DNA of 64,000 nucleotides, taken from Platerodrilus igneus. Its lineage: Eukaryota > Arthropoda > Insecta > Coleoptera > Lycidae. A model generated the notes under the pieces. That model saw nothing but the letters and a program-made list of their open reading frames with translations. It was not told the origin of the DNA and ran no database searches. Below are positions 45,300-58,897 of the stretch, piece by piece. Both the position numbers and the translations under genes were made by a program. The first letter of the stretch is position 1; each line of letters starts with the position of its first letter. The stretch is from contig JARFIW010000170.1 in assembly GCA_036346225.1 (NCBI GenBank), positions 9,238,501 through 9,302,500 of the forward strand, in the 5' to 3' direction.

Positions 45300-46920
45300 G
45301 TTTACCATTCATTCTATCTACAAACCAAACATCGCAGAACGCTTCTTTCATACTGATCTGTATGTTTGAGTTTTAAACCACAAGCACTAACCATGTCCCT
45401 TCTAGTTTTTATTATCATCATCACAAAGTCCTGAAACTTCTTAGACGCGTACCTCCATTGTTTCCTATTCTGAGCTAACCTACACATTTTCCTGAAATTC
45501 CTATAGTCTACATCTTTCACTATTTATTTTTTCCTATCTCTGCTTCTAATATATCCCGCACTATTCCCTCATTCCTTAAAATGTGTCCTATCAACCTATC
45601 TTTCCTAATTTTGTTACTGTTTTCCACATATACCTTTCTTTCCCTATTTTTTCTACTACCTCTTTGTTCTTAAATTTGTTTGTCCATGATATCTTTCTGA
45701 TATATCTGTAGCACAATATTTCAAAGGCTTTTATCTTTTCATGTTCGCTTCGAACATAGCAGCTGCTTTTTTTTGTTAGATACACCACGGCCTTCGCTAA
45801 TCCTTTTTTATATCTTTTGCACTTTCCCTTCTATTTTTTTAAAATATACCTTATTTCGCTGATATTTAGTGTATGCGAAGAGGGTTAAGCAAGCTGACGG
45901 CTACCAGGATATATCACCACTGAGGCAGTTGTCGAATCAATAGTTTTCCACTTACTTCTTTTGTACAGTCAACATTTGTTAACAATACTGCAAAAGCAAC
46001 ACCTGTAGTTGTTTACTATAATCGTCAGATTTAAATACAATAACTTTTTTCATAATTAAGTTCTCCGTCTTGGAATTGGTTAGATGCGTACCTGCGTTGA
46101 TTTCTATTCCGAGCTAACCTACACATTTCCCTGAAATTCCCACAGCCTGCACCTGTCACTATATATGTCCAATTGTCCAATGTAGGCCTGCACCTACCTT
46201 TTCAGCTTTTAATATATCTCGCACTATTCCCTCCTCTCCTAAAACGTCTCCTATCAACCTATCGCTACTATTTTCTTACCGTTTTTCACATATATCTACC
46301 TTCCTCTACTATATGCAGTACCTCTTTGATTATAACTTTGTCTTTACACGATATGTTCATCATACATCTGTAGCACCACATTTCAAAGGATTCCATCTGC
46401 TTCTCCTACTGGATGCGTATCTCCAATAATTTCTATTCTGAGCTAACATACACATCTACCTGAAATTCCCATACCCTACTTCTTTCACTATCTGTGTGCA
46501 ATGGTCTAATTTGGGTCTACCTCTACCTCCCTTTTTCCTTTCTCTGCTTCTAATATATTTCATATTTTTCCCATATGCCTTAGTATGTATCCTATCATTC
46601 TATCTCCCCTATTTTTACTGTTTTCCACATATTTCTTTCTTCTTCTACCATTTCCAGAACCTCTTTGGTCTTAACTTTGTCTGTCCATGAGATCTTCATC
46701 ATACGTCTGTAGCACAACATTTCAAAAACTCTATCTTTTTCCTGTCTGTCTACTAATATCCATGTTTCACAGCAGTACAGTGTTGTTCTCTATTAATATG
46801 CTTTCAACAATATTTTCCATGTTTCTATGTTTGTTGTCTCCGAATATAGTAGTTGCTTTATCTTGTTAAATGCAGCACGGCCTTGTGCTAATCTGTGTTT
46901 TATATACTTTGCACTTTTAA
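45300..46920 (-). pseudogene. Three partial LINE 3' ends in series
   Basis: The minus strand holds three pieces of a LINE C-terminal region, near 45310-45840, 46080-46390 and 46400-46920. The first reads VDYRNFRKMCRLAQNRKQWR at its end and IKAFEILCYRYIRKISWTNK before it. The other two repeat the AQNR-equivalent segment (plus-strand CTGAGCTAAC / CCGAGCTAACC at 46111 and 46439) and the C-C-Y-R box (plus-strand TGTAGCAC at 46370 and 46710). All are decayed and in the same orientation. Confidence 0.65.
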
Positions 46921-49209
46921 TGTAGAATATTCTGAGAAGGCAATCAAAAATTTATACAACAGCAAAACTTTCCTAGAATTAAGAAAACAAAATACGATAA
47001 TTAATTCCATTGAATTTCGTTGTTGGCATGCGAAAGCAACAACATTTTAAAATGCACCTGCGATTTAGACAACTAGAACTACTGTCAACCATATAAAGTG
47101 GCTTGACTTTTTAGCAAAGAATAGGGGTTTGTACGATTATCAATCCAAGCTACAAATATTCCCGGAATAACTTAATGAGGAGGAACCTTATTACCCATAA
47201 AACTTGAGCAACGAACACGTGCCGATATAACGAAATAGAATTTCACAGATACGGGCAAATAACAAACACATTTAAACATGTAATCTTTCGACGAATAACT
47301 ATTTGAAAATAACGAGCAGCGGTTACGAGGAATTGCCGAGGCGACCTGCTAGGTTTTAGAAGTTGTTTTACGATAGCAAATATAACGAAGCTTTAATCTT
47401 TCGACGAATAACTATTTGAAATAATAAACTAACTAGCGCGTATTTCAAGGAAGATGGTTTAGGAGAAGCAAATGCTTGTTTGTTTTTAACGAATTTCTAA
47501 ACGGTAATAGAATCCATTCCACATAATATTTGAAGAATAAACTTGTTATTATTTGAGAATAACATAAAAGATTTAGATTAGGGTCGCTTCAGAAAGTTAC
47601 AGTAACATGCCTCATACTTCTGACATTCCACGCTCCGACTTGCAAAATGTTCCTGACTCCTTTTCTAAACTTTCAGATCACATCCTCCGAAGTAGTCCCC
47701 TCCCCGAGATCCCAATGGGAGACTATTTTAACTCAGGAATACTTAACCTCAGAGAATGCTATCATCTTAAATAACAATTTAACTACGCTATGAATTTGGG
47801 AGGCAATGTGGTAGTTTCCCGTTGCCTTCCACATTGCAGAAGTATGTCTTACAATGCCATACGACCCCTATGGTCTCCGCCGCTCTAAGTACCAAAAGAG
47901 CTGCTATCCTCTTTCGGGGACCTGTCTTAGTCTAGTTCCCCATCAAAGACGTCACTAATTTGGTTAAACCTGTAGCTCGGCTCATTAGATCACTGGAACT
48001 CGCAAGCCATTCTACCGGTTTTAGTAATCTAGAACTTCTACAAGGTTCAGGTCAATTCAGAACGGTTGAAAGTAATAGTTTTGCGAAATTACTGAGATTA
48101 AATTAATGGAATTTTGATATGAAACCACTTTCAACTCCTGTGTTATGTATATTTAAACAAGGCCAAGGTTATTTGTGTCCAATAATTTGTTACTAACATG
48201 AAGCTTTATGCTATTCTTTCAAAGTAAACTTTTCTGAGTTTATCCATTCGAATAAAGTATTATGTTTAAAAAGTAAATTTGATAACGTCATTAATTTTAA
48301 AGCATATCTGTGAACGATAAGCAGATTTGTTTTTCTGATGATAAACTAATTATTTACCTGTGTCAGGCGTCGTATATTTAAATATAAGATTTCAAATAAT
48401 TCATAGTGGGATAAAGTCATTGATTTAAATTGTACTACAATGAATATTTAATTTATTTGCTAGAGAAATATACTTATGAATTCAATTTTGGAGTGAACTG
48501 TCAATTGTTATTATTTGTACCATATCTTGTGCCAATAGAGAAACTTTTGATTTAAGTTCATTGAAAGTAGTTCTTTAGGAGTATTGAGTGTTAATGAGAC
48601 ATATCTTTGCGGTGAGAGACATCTTTGCTATGATATTTATTTTCCACGTGCAATTGTTTTCCCAATAGGTATCATATGTGTACAGCAGATCGAAGTTTCA
48701 CTTCGGTCGTTTATCGTCTGAATGTAGTGGCATTCATGTAAGTCCAGTCGTGTTCGTTTGTTGTTTTATCTTCCACGCAGCGCAGTTCTCTGCTGAAGTA
48801 CTATCGTGTTTTCAAATTACACTTATACTATGGTTGGAGTGTTTGAACACCCACAACTTGATTTTACTTTTTTGCTATTTTACATTTTTTTTCTTAATTT
48901 TTTTTATTGTAGGTTTTAAAGTATTCATTTACCTTAAACCTTGATTGAGTAAAGGGTTAAACTTTAATAAAAATTAATAAAAAAAAAGCTTTACAAAAAA
49001 GTGTACAAAAAGTTCATATAAACAGAAGAAAAAATCTAAAAATATTAAAATCATGTTTCATCAACGTTCTCGTCTGTTTCGAAATTCCCAAACCCTGTTC
49101 TTAAGATCTGTAAGGGATATTTTGAGTTAGCATTACGCATAAAAGTTCTGGCAGGCATTTTTTCTCATCATATATTGAAAATGCTATTTTTCAAATTAAA
49201 TGCTTTAGA
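46921..49209. other. No recognised gene; a direct repeat and a hairpin
   Basis: TAATCTTTCGACGAATAACT occurs at 47281 and 47394 as a direct repeat. 47799-47833 contains a hairpin (GCAATGTGG / CCACATTGC) within a more GC-rich 300-bp block (47640-47950) that may be part of an unrecognised interspersed repeat. Nothing coding is recognised. Confidence 0.4.
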
Positions 49210-51440
49210 CTACAAATTATACTTTACCTTTCTAAACATGCAAAGCATTTAAAGAGTGCTTTTGAGTTCTCTTTGTAGATGTTTTGGCAACATTCACCAC
49301 ATGTAGTTTTTAGCTTACGGTCTTTTTTTCTGTCACACATGTGACATCTTTTGTAGGTTCTAGTTATCGAGCTTGTGATAATGAATCAATTCTCCATGAG
49401 TTTGTTACGTCATCTTCTAATGGTGTATTAAACCCTACGCCCTTTTATGTCATTACTCATTCACATAGATTCTGCTTCCAATACTCAAACACCATCCTGT
49501 ATATTTTACCTTCCTACTATAAGTACGCTTTATTATGATTTCATTTAAATCCATTTGCTGCGAATTAGAAAGATTCTTCTATAATTTAAATAGTCGGTAC
49601 CTTGTTTGAGGTATCCGTCGGCTTGATACACATTACTGTAGCGTACAATTACTTCTTATAATACCCAATCATAAAGACTTGTTAAAATAATGGATCGTAC
49701 TTATTTGTTACAGTTGTTTCAAGTTTCTATTTGACACCTGCGTTTGATAACGCCGGAATTGATGTTAATTCGTGCTATCAAAGGAATTAATTTTTATTCT
49801 TTCTACATACGACTCAAATTGTCTTTTTCGTTATCTAAAGAATTTCGTGCACACCGTTGTATGCATCTTCCGGTGGATATGACCATCTATTACCTTGGCC
49901 CAGCTTGACGAGGCGATTGTCGTTTTTTTTTTTGGTAGAAATAATTATAAATATTAATAAGCACTTTTAATTCCTTTTTGTTTTATGGTTAGGCCTTCTT
50001 TTTTTATCTTTGTATGTGTAAATCCCCGCCTACTCGCTGATTGAACCCGGTCATTCTCTCATTGTATTTCCAACTACGTCGAAGTACGTAGAAAGTTTTC
50101 TACTATTGATTTCAGATCTCTTGACAGTTGTTTTGTACGATATCGTCCTTTAATATGGTCGCTGATAAATTCTTTTCCTAGATTAATAGAAAATTCTCTT
50201 CGAGTCTTTTTGAACGATTCTTCTGAAGTGGTTAGTAGAAGGATGTAGCTGTTCACGCGTGAAATATCTAATAGTGCTACAAATACGACCATGAGCCATT
50301 GTCTGTTAAGCACTTCTGATCCAATGCGTCGATTCCCACTTTGGTGTCATTATAAAAATTAATTATTTCTGATTTTCCATTTTCTTCTATATTGCAATTA
50401 TGATGCATCGAAGACACCAACAAAACATTAATTTTTTTGGCACATATGAAACTAACGTAGTCACGTGTAAATCCAAGCTTACAGGAGTTAACTAATTAAT
50501 TCTTAGATTTGTATAAATGTCAGTAGAATTTCTCGCTTATTCTTGCCTAGGGTTCCAATATATGTCAGTCCAGCTTGTTTTAGTTCATCTAACAACTCCA
50601 TTCAAATGAACCAGTTGTCTCCTGTGACATTACTGTTAGTATTTTGAATTTGTATAAACTAACTTTAGTACGCAGCGTGTTGGCACTAACGGTTTTCTAG
50701 GATTAAGTTCCGCTGCTTTTCCCGTGTATGCGAATCAATGCAAATCGATCGCCATTGTCAATTCTAGCACTCCTTGTTGTTTGATCGTCAAATCTAAATG
50801 TCGACATAAGAAATAAAAAGGATCTTAGGACATTATACTTCTAAAGAAGTCTCTTCCAGTACCATCTCTATTATAAAGGCTTCGTGTATCCTCATGATTT
50901 GAGTTGAAAACACCGACCAAAATAAAAAGTCTCAGAAATGTTTTCAGTTCATATATATTCAAATGTGCTACGTAACCAGTTGTTGGTCCGTACGCTACGC
51001 TTGCGTCTGTGATTATTGCACCTGTAAGTTCTAAAATTTCATCTAGAATATCTTCGGTAAACAGAAGAGACCCAAGGGTGTTGTAAGCGAAGCACTTGAT
51101 ACTTAACCTTTTTTTCCTAGCAGATGAAAAATTATATTTGACGATCTAGTCTTTGAAGGAGTATGGGAATTTCTATACCACTTGTAACGATTGCGACCAT
51201 AACAGTATTGTGCAGTAGTTTCACTATCATCAACGTTACTTTGACTTTCTTGTTCTGGTTCAACTTCAGACTCTGAAGATGTGTCGTGATCACTATTTGC
51301 ACTTGCTGCATCGCTCAATTCGTCATCGGATTCACGAGGCAACTCTGCATCAGAAATGTCGTCACAAAAATTTTCGGCTAAATTTGCAGGCTGCTGTTCA
51401 GTAAGAACCTTTGTTATTTTACAAAGAATGTGTAACATAA
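49210..51440 (-). pseudogene. piggyBac-like transposase remnant
   Basis: The minus-strand frame starts with an acidic N-terminus (51103-51438: CDDISDAELPRESDDELSD) and RNRYKWYRNSHTPSKTRSSN, the usual piggyBac entry to the core. Then, across frames, come TDASVAYGPTTGYVAHLNIY, LKTFLRLFILVGVFNS and RDFFRSIMS. 50074-50313 has NSYILLLTTSEESFKKTRRE, the post-core segment. Near 49260-49360 a Cys-rich tail reads CHMCDRKKDRKLKTTCGECC and ALFKCFACL, the piggyBac C-terminal zinc-binding domain. There are many stops in the DDD core. GGGTTAA at 51904-51910 may be the end with its TTAA target; the other end was not found. Confidence 0.75.
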
Positions 51441-54400
51441 TAATCTCTAATCACGAACGAAACTGTGAAAACAAACAAAAGGGCGAGGAGAAAGATTTGA
51501 TAATAAATCACTGAGCAGAAGCTGAGGATCACTTTATATAAAGAACAAAAGTAAGGGGAAATACATTATTAAGAATTACCTTTCTAAAAATAAGACCTGA
51601 ATGCAGTGTACAAATAAGACGATGTGATTCGCTCACATAAGTAAAATACATAAATACTCATACAGTAGTGAATCCCCAAGCAAATAATATTACGCTCTGT
51701 TTAAAAAAGTACAACGCAACTACTATCGCGGATTACCGAGACACCCCAACGGCAATATTTTTTTAAATGGTTAAAATAAATAATATCGAACTATGCCATA
51801 TTGAACATATCCTGTAAGAGAAGAGCTAGAACCAATGAATTGTAAAAATTAGCAAAGCAAAATCTGGTATCTGGGGTGTCAAAACATCCCAAATAGTATT
51901 TGAGGGTTAAGTTACTGACCCAATTTTTTAACGTATCCCAGGAGTGAACAAACATACTGAGTTAAAACCAGCCTTAATATTTTTGCAGCTAACTTTAAAC
52001 TTCCCCTTGACCTCACCTATCGTGAGTACGACGTGAGTACGAAAAGACTCAATTGTTTGTGCGGTTACCTTACTTGAAGTGGATTGAAACCGACCGTGTC
52101 GTACTACTGATGTCAAATTCACCGAAAGATTTTAGAAAAAGGGGATGACGAATACATTTAAGGCTCTTTACGTGTATCGCAGAACTTGCAAAGAACACAC
52201 GTAAATAAGCTATATGTGCTACATGTGCGAGAACGTATTGTTTTTCCAACTGCAATAAAATTTAGTAATTCCAATATCAGAAATCTTATTACTGACCAAC
52301 TAGTTCCCATAGTATTCAGCTTGCGGGATTAAATCAACCTTGAGCTTGTAGGGGTTAAATCACCCCTGAGTTTGTAATACGTACAGTCATTAAATATTCG
52401 AAAACCGTTTCATACTTCAAGTGGTTCATATAAATGTCTAAAACCAAGTTTATCTTCACAAAATCAATTTTGTGCTTTCATCCCGACGTTCTATAATACC
52501 GAGTTGATACCCTAAGGAGGTTCTCGGCGCAGTGTAACACCATTTGGGATTCAGGAATAGCAAACAGAGTTATCGAAGCAAATATTTATCCGCCTTACTT
52601 CGCTGCAGTTTTCATGTTTCCTTCCGTTTTATATTACAACACAAATCGTAATATAACCAATTTGTAATTCATAATGAAGCTCTGCTCTCCCCAAATTCAC
52701 AATATAAAGGACCGGTTTTATTAAATCGAAAAGGGTCTCGTCAGCTTATGTATAACATGTTAAACAACACGAAGTAGAGATATGGATGTTGTATGAATAT
52801 TCATGACGATGAGAGGTTGCTACAACAGTAGACTCATTGTCAAAGTGATTGCTAAGACACAGGACCCCTGCTCGTACTTTAGGTGCAAACCCCGACCTAT
52901 TTGTTAGGGGAAAAATCCATCTATAAAAGACTGGTACAAATAATATTCGACGGAACGTTCAAGTCTTCAAGGGACTAAAAGCTTTTGTTTGAAACGTATA
53001 TTTTTGTGTCCGAATTCAATCTTGATACACTTACTCAAAACGTGACATTTATTTCATAAAGGAGCTACAGCTGAAAATGTAAGTAGAATTTGGTTCATCG
53101 GAAATCCATTACAATCATATTTAATGTTATTTCATTGCCCGCTATGGAATGTGTTAAAGGAATTATAGGCTAAGGACGGTCTGTGACCCTTGTATAATGT
53201 GACAACTGCTAGTTAGTAAATTTGTTACAGTAAGAGCTAATCTGTGATTGAGTTGTTCATCAGCATTAACAAATTGTAAACGTTTCAAAAGAATACTGTA
53301 ATGAACTTCAATTTACGTTCTTTATTCGGTACAAAAGAGTTTAATTATTCACAACTAATTGCAGAGAATCCTTAATATGCTCCTATACCGCTGTAGACAT
53401 GGCTGATGATAATTATACAATATTTGCTGCACTAATTTCTTCTTAACACTATATTTATTATTGATTTATCCAAACAAACACCAACCTTTCTATTGAAATT
53501 TATACAGACATCAAGTGCAACGATTTCAACCACTCGAATAACAATTTATTTCGTATAACTTGTAGATTGATACCAGACTGAACTTCCAGTCGGGTCAAAT
53601 GGCTTATATATCGAATTATAAAGCTTCTATGCTATACCAGAAATTGATAGAACCTTCTAGAATATTCCCATTATATTCGATCCTTGTAACAGTCACTCAT
53701 TGTATTATTCATGTAATGGCTTTATCTCTTTCAATTCAAATCATTTGGCGTCAATATTACAGTACTTTACGCACTTCAAACGTCATAGAAAATTTATTAC
53801 CTACATGAATTTGGTAATTACCAAATTACAACAACTGATTTGAATTTGGGGTTCTAAGGGAGGGTGGACAAATTCACGCCCTTTGGTTTCAAAGTAGACC
53901 CAGCTTTTCCTTGTACTTGCTTGTGGTTACCATTCACTCGGTGACCCGATCTTACACATGAACTTAAATAGTAGTAAGATGTGTAACGCAATGCGTTACG
54001 CTAACAATAATTTAGATTGAAAGAAAGATAATTAATCTTAAATGGACTAACCTGTTATCGAAGCACCTTGTATAATTTTAAATTTTCATGTAGAATAATA
54101 TTTTTAAAACAAGATGCAATTACATACGTATTTTTATTCGAATTAAACTGAAAACCACAAATATAATCGTTTTATTTCTGTTAAATACACAAAAACTTAA
54201 ATAAAGGGTTGTAAATTATTTTAAACAACAAGAATGTAAACCAACCAATTATACTATCAAATTTTATAGTGAAAGCATGTCGTATTTGAAGACGCTTTCA
54301 GAATTATAAAGAAAATAATAGGCACCCTAAATATTTCCATGCAATATGACATAGTTGTTAATAGACAGTTTCAATTATCATAAAGAGAAACCACAGACGT

Positions 54401-54600
54401 CTTGAATACAAAGTAATAAAACAGATGCTGAAAATCAAAATTCAGAATACCTAAGTGTACGGTTACACAGAAGATGTAATCGTTTCATGCAATAGTGTGT
54501 AAGCGTGAGAATGGTGCAGTAAGCAGATGTGTAAACTTGAAACATTGTATTAACCAACGCTAACAGTAATAAAATATGATTTACAGTGGAAGGAAAATAG
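51441..54600. other. No recognised gene
   Basis: AT-rich, short random-looking frames only. No repeat or RNA gene recognised. Confidence 0.45.
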
Positions 54601-57600
54601 GTTTGCTGAACGCAACTGAAGTAGAAATGAAGTAGGATATATAAAACTCAGTTACCTGAAAACAATTAAATGTAGAGATACGCGCGAATAGAACAGGGGG
54701 TTGGGAGTGACAGCAATGAATTTTCAGATGGGAATTTGATAGAAGGTACAGAAGCTCCAAGAAAAATTGTATGGCATATCCGAAGGGAAATAACGTGGCA
54801 AGAACATATGCAAAAATAAAATACTTCAGCAAGTAGCACGGTATGTTCATGAACGCATGGGCGTGGAAGCAACGTGGAAAACCGATTTGAAACAAAGGGA
54901 TAGGAATCCTTGGAACTTTGTGGCATGTTTTGAGTCAAGGAGATGCTGTTTTAGATACAGAAGAAGTAATGAAAGAGACAATATTGATGGTTGCTGGTAA
55001 TCCTGGAATTAAAATAAAGTGAGCACTTTTATGAACTTATGTAACGTATGGGCAATGCTATGGGTTATTGAATGTCAATTGTGTGTATTTTGGTAATACA
55101 ACGTTAAATAAGTGAAAATAATTTCATACTTGGTTGGATTAATTAATGATTTGAAATAACAGAATCATTAATGACATTTGGGGTATTAAAAATATTAAAT
55201 TTAGCAATTTCGAAATGGACAATGAAAAGGTACAGAAAAAGTTGGGATTTAACTGTCATCTTGATTTCTTTTATGAATAGGATTGCCAATAATTTGGGAT
55301 TTATAAATGTCTAATAATTATATAGGAAAGCAGAAAAATTTAGAGTGACGAATAGTATTGTTGATGGCTTAGGTTTAAGTATTTTTTAAAAATTTCTTTT
55401 AGAATATTTTTATTTTAGCAACACCTGGTCAGATTTGACGTTAGGAATTTATTTTTAGAAAAAGATATATGTATGTATATGGATTTTTTTATGTTAATAT
55501 ATGTTAAGTTTATGTTGATTTTTTAAAAATTTATTTAGGAAATAGTTACAGACAGCGATTGCAAAGGATATCCAGCTTCCACCAGTGATAGTAGTATTTG
55601 GAAGGAGCATTTGATTTTGAAAAAAGTCTTTAATTATGATCAACATGAAGGTACCAAAGCAAGGGAATTTTACGCAGAATAACAGTCGCACATAAAAATG
55701 ACATTAAAAGAATTTCCGTGACAGACTGTTTGAAGTCCCTCGATTTTGATGTAGGGCAGACCATTTAGTGTAAGTGTTAATGTTAATGTAGAATTTTTGA
55801 ATTTAAGCTTTGTTATTTATTAATTAATTGTATTTCTTTATTTTCTCATTCATCCATCGGAACCCACTCTCGCACCACTACAGTTAGCCGACGCACCCTT
55901 ATTCTATTACGGGGTCACCGCCCCTTCAGGAGAAATAAAAATTCAGTTCATTTAACGCATATTTCACCAGTAACAAGCGTGATCACAAATTCTGGCCGTG
56001 CCAGGTTACAAGTCTCCCAGCATGGTTCTTCGTGGTTTGGCAAGTGTTGAAAAGGCCCTCTCATTGAGAGGTACTACAAATTAGGTCGTCATGCTGACCT
56101 AACGTGTGCAGACAGTTCTTTATTTTGCACAAAATACCTACTAGTAAGCATAGTTCGCCTTGGAAATCGTATACAAATTTTGACTCGCAAAGAACCTTAG
56201 AAACATTTCTATTTATCGATAGTTTAAGAATGTTTGTAACCTTTAGTACTGCGACGATGGGTTTTTTGTCTTAATCATAGTAAATAGCACTGCTGGTTAT
56301 TCAGAAACTGATGATGCTGGCCCAAAAGCAAGTCTTGATGTACCCGAATCATCAGTTTACGTATCGTCATGTGTGCTATTTACCATGATAAAAAAAAAAT
56401 CGTTAGTAGAGGAAAATCAAGAAACATACCGCCTCATTTGCTCCAGAATCCCTCATTTGCTCCCTCATCTGGACCGAAAAGTTTTCTTCGACTAACCATT
56501 TTTCATCTTTCGAGATAAATATCTTAAATTTTTCATCTTTCGAGATAAATGAGCATCCTCATTTCCACACACGAGATAAACCTATTTTTAAGATTTTTTA
56601 CTGCTAACATTCTGGACCAAATAGTTTTCTTCGACTAGCCAATGCATCTTTCGAGATAAACCTATCTTGTTTGGTATTAATTAATATTAGATTTTTCTCA
56701 GCTACCCAAATTTCTAGGAATTTTTCAGATTGCACCATCCCTAAGGGAGCTACCCCAATTTTAAGATTTCTTACCAAGACCGATTTCTAACCGTCCGCAT
56801 AAATTTTTTTAGTCATGCGATACATCTTGTTAGCTTAGAATTTTACGCAGAATTCGAATCTGCAAACAGATTTGAAATCGGACCACGCCCTGCAAAGTTA
56901 TACTTTAAGCTCTCAAACCTCTAAATTTCGCCTTTGCTCGTATATATTTAACTCCATTTTTTAAAACCTTTTCGCTACCCAAGGTATATGCTTTAACCAA
57001 CACAAAATTAAGAACACAAAAGTTTAATAATTTATTTATCCAATTTACAGTTTAATAAACTATTACAATTTTTACAAAGTATAGCATTATTTCCTGTGTG
57101 TAGCCGAAAGTTTAACCTGTAACAAAAAGAAATTAATAGGTTGTTTAAATAGACCTGTAACAAAATGAGATTAATGTAAAAGAGGAGACGTGTTTTCAGT
57201 CAATAAGACATATTGTCGTTAACAATATGTTTTACCGTCCAACGACACCACGTGGAGGTAAACACATGCCGCCGGGAACAAAGGAAATTTAATTAAAAGC
57301 AGAAAGTTTTGTTCGGAAACGCTACTGTAAAATATATAGAGCAAATAAATTATTCCCTGAATGTGTTTTCAATTGCAATAACTGACTATACAATCACTTA
57401 TGAATTTTAAATTACACTTTATTTAACTAAGTTACTTTAAACAAGAAATTACCGCATCCAAAATTCCAATGCATGCTTAACAATAATGTAGAAATGGCAA
57501 GGTCGACTTTTGATGTCCAATGTAATGTGTTTTAAATATCTAAAAAGAAAGCGCATTTTGCTGGTATGAAATCTATGGAATTTCTCCTGTAATGAAAGAA

Positions 57601-58560
57601 GAATGCATTCGTAATTGAAAATGGATGCTACAACTTTCGCTAGATACCAGCCATGTATGTTAATTAGAAATTTTGTGTATGACATCATTAACTACCTAAA
57701 TTCCAGAATTAACAAAAATGTAATAAACCAGATTAAGTACTGAAAGTAACTCGTAATCCAACAAATATTCTAGATTTCTTAACGAACATTTGAATACTGT
57801 TTTATAATTTCTTTTCTTGGACTTTCTATTAATTATGTTGAGAATATGTTTCAATGACGCGCATTTCAAATCGAGATATAATTGTTTGTAGATTACCAAT
57901 ACCACGAGGTGCTGAAAAGTGCGTATTTCCGGAAAATACAAACCTCATTTAGTAGTATAATTAACGGAGCTTAACAGTGGACGATGTTACACCACGACAT
58001 TAAATGGCGTGCTTGAATATTTTCTTTGGAAACAATCGAAGATTGCCGAAGACACTCGAAGAGTGCACAAACGCGGTCACTAAACCACAATTAATAATCG
58101 CCTTTATAGGTTTAACATTTTACCATTACCAATGACTTTAATTTCTTATTGGAGAATCCTTATTCTCCACGCACTGCTACGTAGTTGCATGTCCATTCCT
58201 TTTGAGTATATGCTCGTTATAGGTTGTAAGACCCTCGGTTTTACTTAACTACACTTTGTGAGATCCTTTAATCTTTTTTAATCGTGTCCTTCTCGCGTAC
58301 AATACAGTAGGACTTAGCCTTACTACCTACAAATTCCAACACCAAGTCACCGTAAAACTCGTCTTTAAATTTCCCCACAACTTTTTGTTAACATGCGGTA
58401 TATTGTGTTTATTATTTCCGCGTACACCACTTTAAACCTAAAAATAAAAACAGGATAGTTTAATACGTCTATTAATAATTTATGGTAATGTTGGCGATAC
58501 AAATATGTAAAAACAAACTTTATCAAGAAATATGTTTTAATAGAATACATACACGTATTG
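54601..58560. other. No recognised gene; one 140-bp direct repeat
   Basis: CTGGACC(G/A)AA(A/T)AGTTTTCTTCGACT occurs at 56473 and 56612. Each is followed by a CATCTTTCGAGATAAA box, which also repeats at 56506 and 56538. Several short frames (for example 54581-54895 and 57449-57941) show no recognisable motif. Confidence 0.4.
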
Positions 58561-58567
58561 ATAACAT

Positions 58568-58873
58568 CTATAAACCGCTGTGGTAACCAGAGTCTGGCGA
58601 ATCTGGGATAGCCAAATCTCTAAACATTTGCGCAAGCGATTGCCTTGCAGTTGCATCTTTTAAGTACTGAATGGGGAAACATTTAATAAGTTCCAACACT
58701 GTCAAGTAATTTAAATTGCTGCAATCATTAGACAGAGAAATAATGGTACTGCTCTCTCCCTCTAATAACGTTTGAACCCTTTCTTCCTCCGTCGTATTTC
58801 CACATACTTTTTTTATATCACCAACAAATTTTTCGTAAAATTCTGGAAAGTTTCTACACCTTAACTCAACCAT
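58568..58873 (-). CDS. Unrecognised 101-residue protein, second frame of a pair
   Basis: ATG at 58873 in strong context (AAAATGG). An upstream in-frame TTG is not used here as start. The predicted protein is acidic and helical (FPEFYEKFVGDIKKV, EEERVQTLLEGES), with a Leu-rich middle (YLTVLELIKCFP) and a Ser/Pro-rich end (IPDSPDSGYHSGL), a possible short linear motif. It starts only 24 nt after the stop of the frame at 58898-59392 on the same strand, with no room for a separate promoter. The two may share one transcript. No family is recognised. The intact frame and adjacency argue against chance. Confidence 0.45.
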   Translation of the reverse strand: MVELRCRNFPEFYEKFVGDIKKVCGNTTEEERVQTLLEGESSTIISLSNDCSNLNYLTVLELIKCFPIQYLKDATARQSLAQMFRDLAIPDSPDSGYHSGL

Positions 58874-58897
58874 TTTAAAACAGATCAATTCTCAAAT

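Noticed and set aside
48950..48965. GGGTTAA as left end of the piggyBac element
   Set aside because: The orientation is wrong: the left end should read TTAACCC. The true left end was not found.
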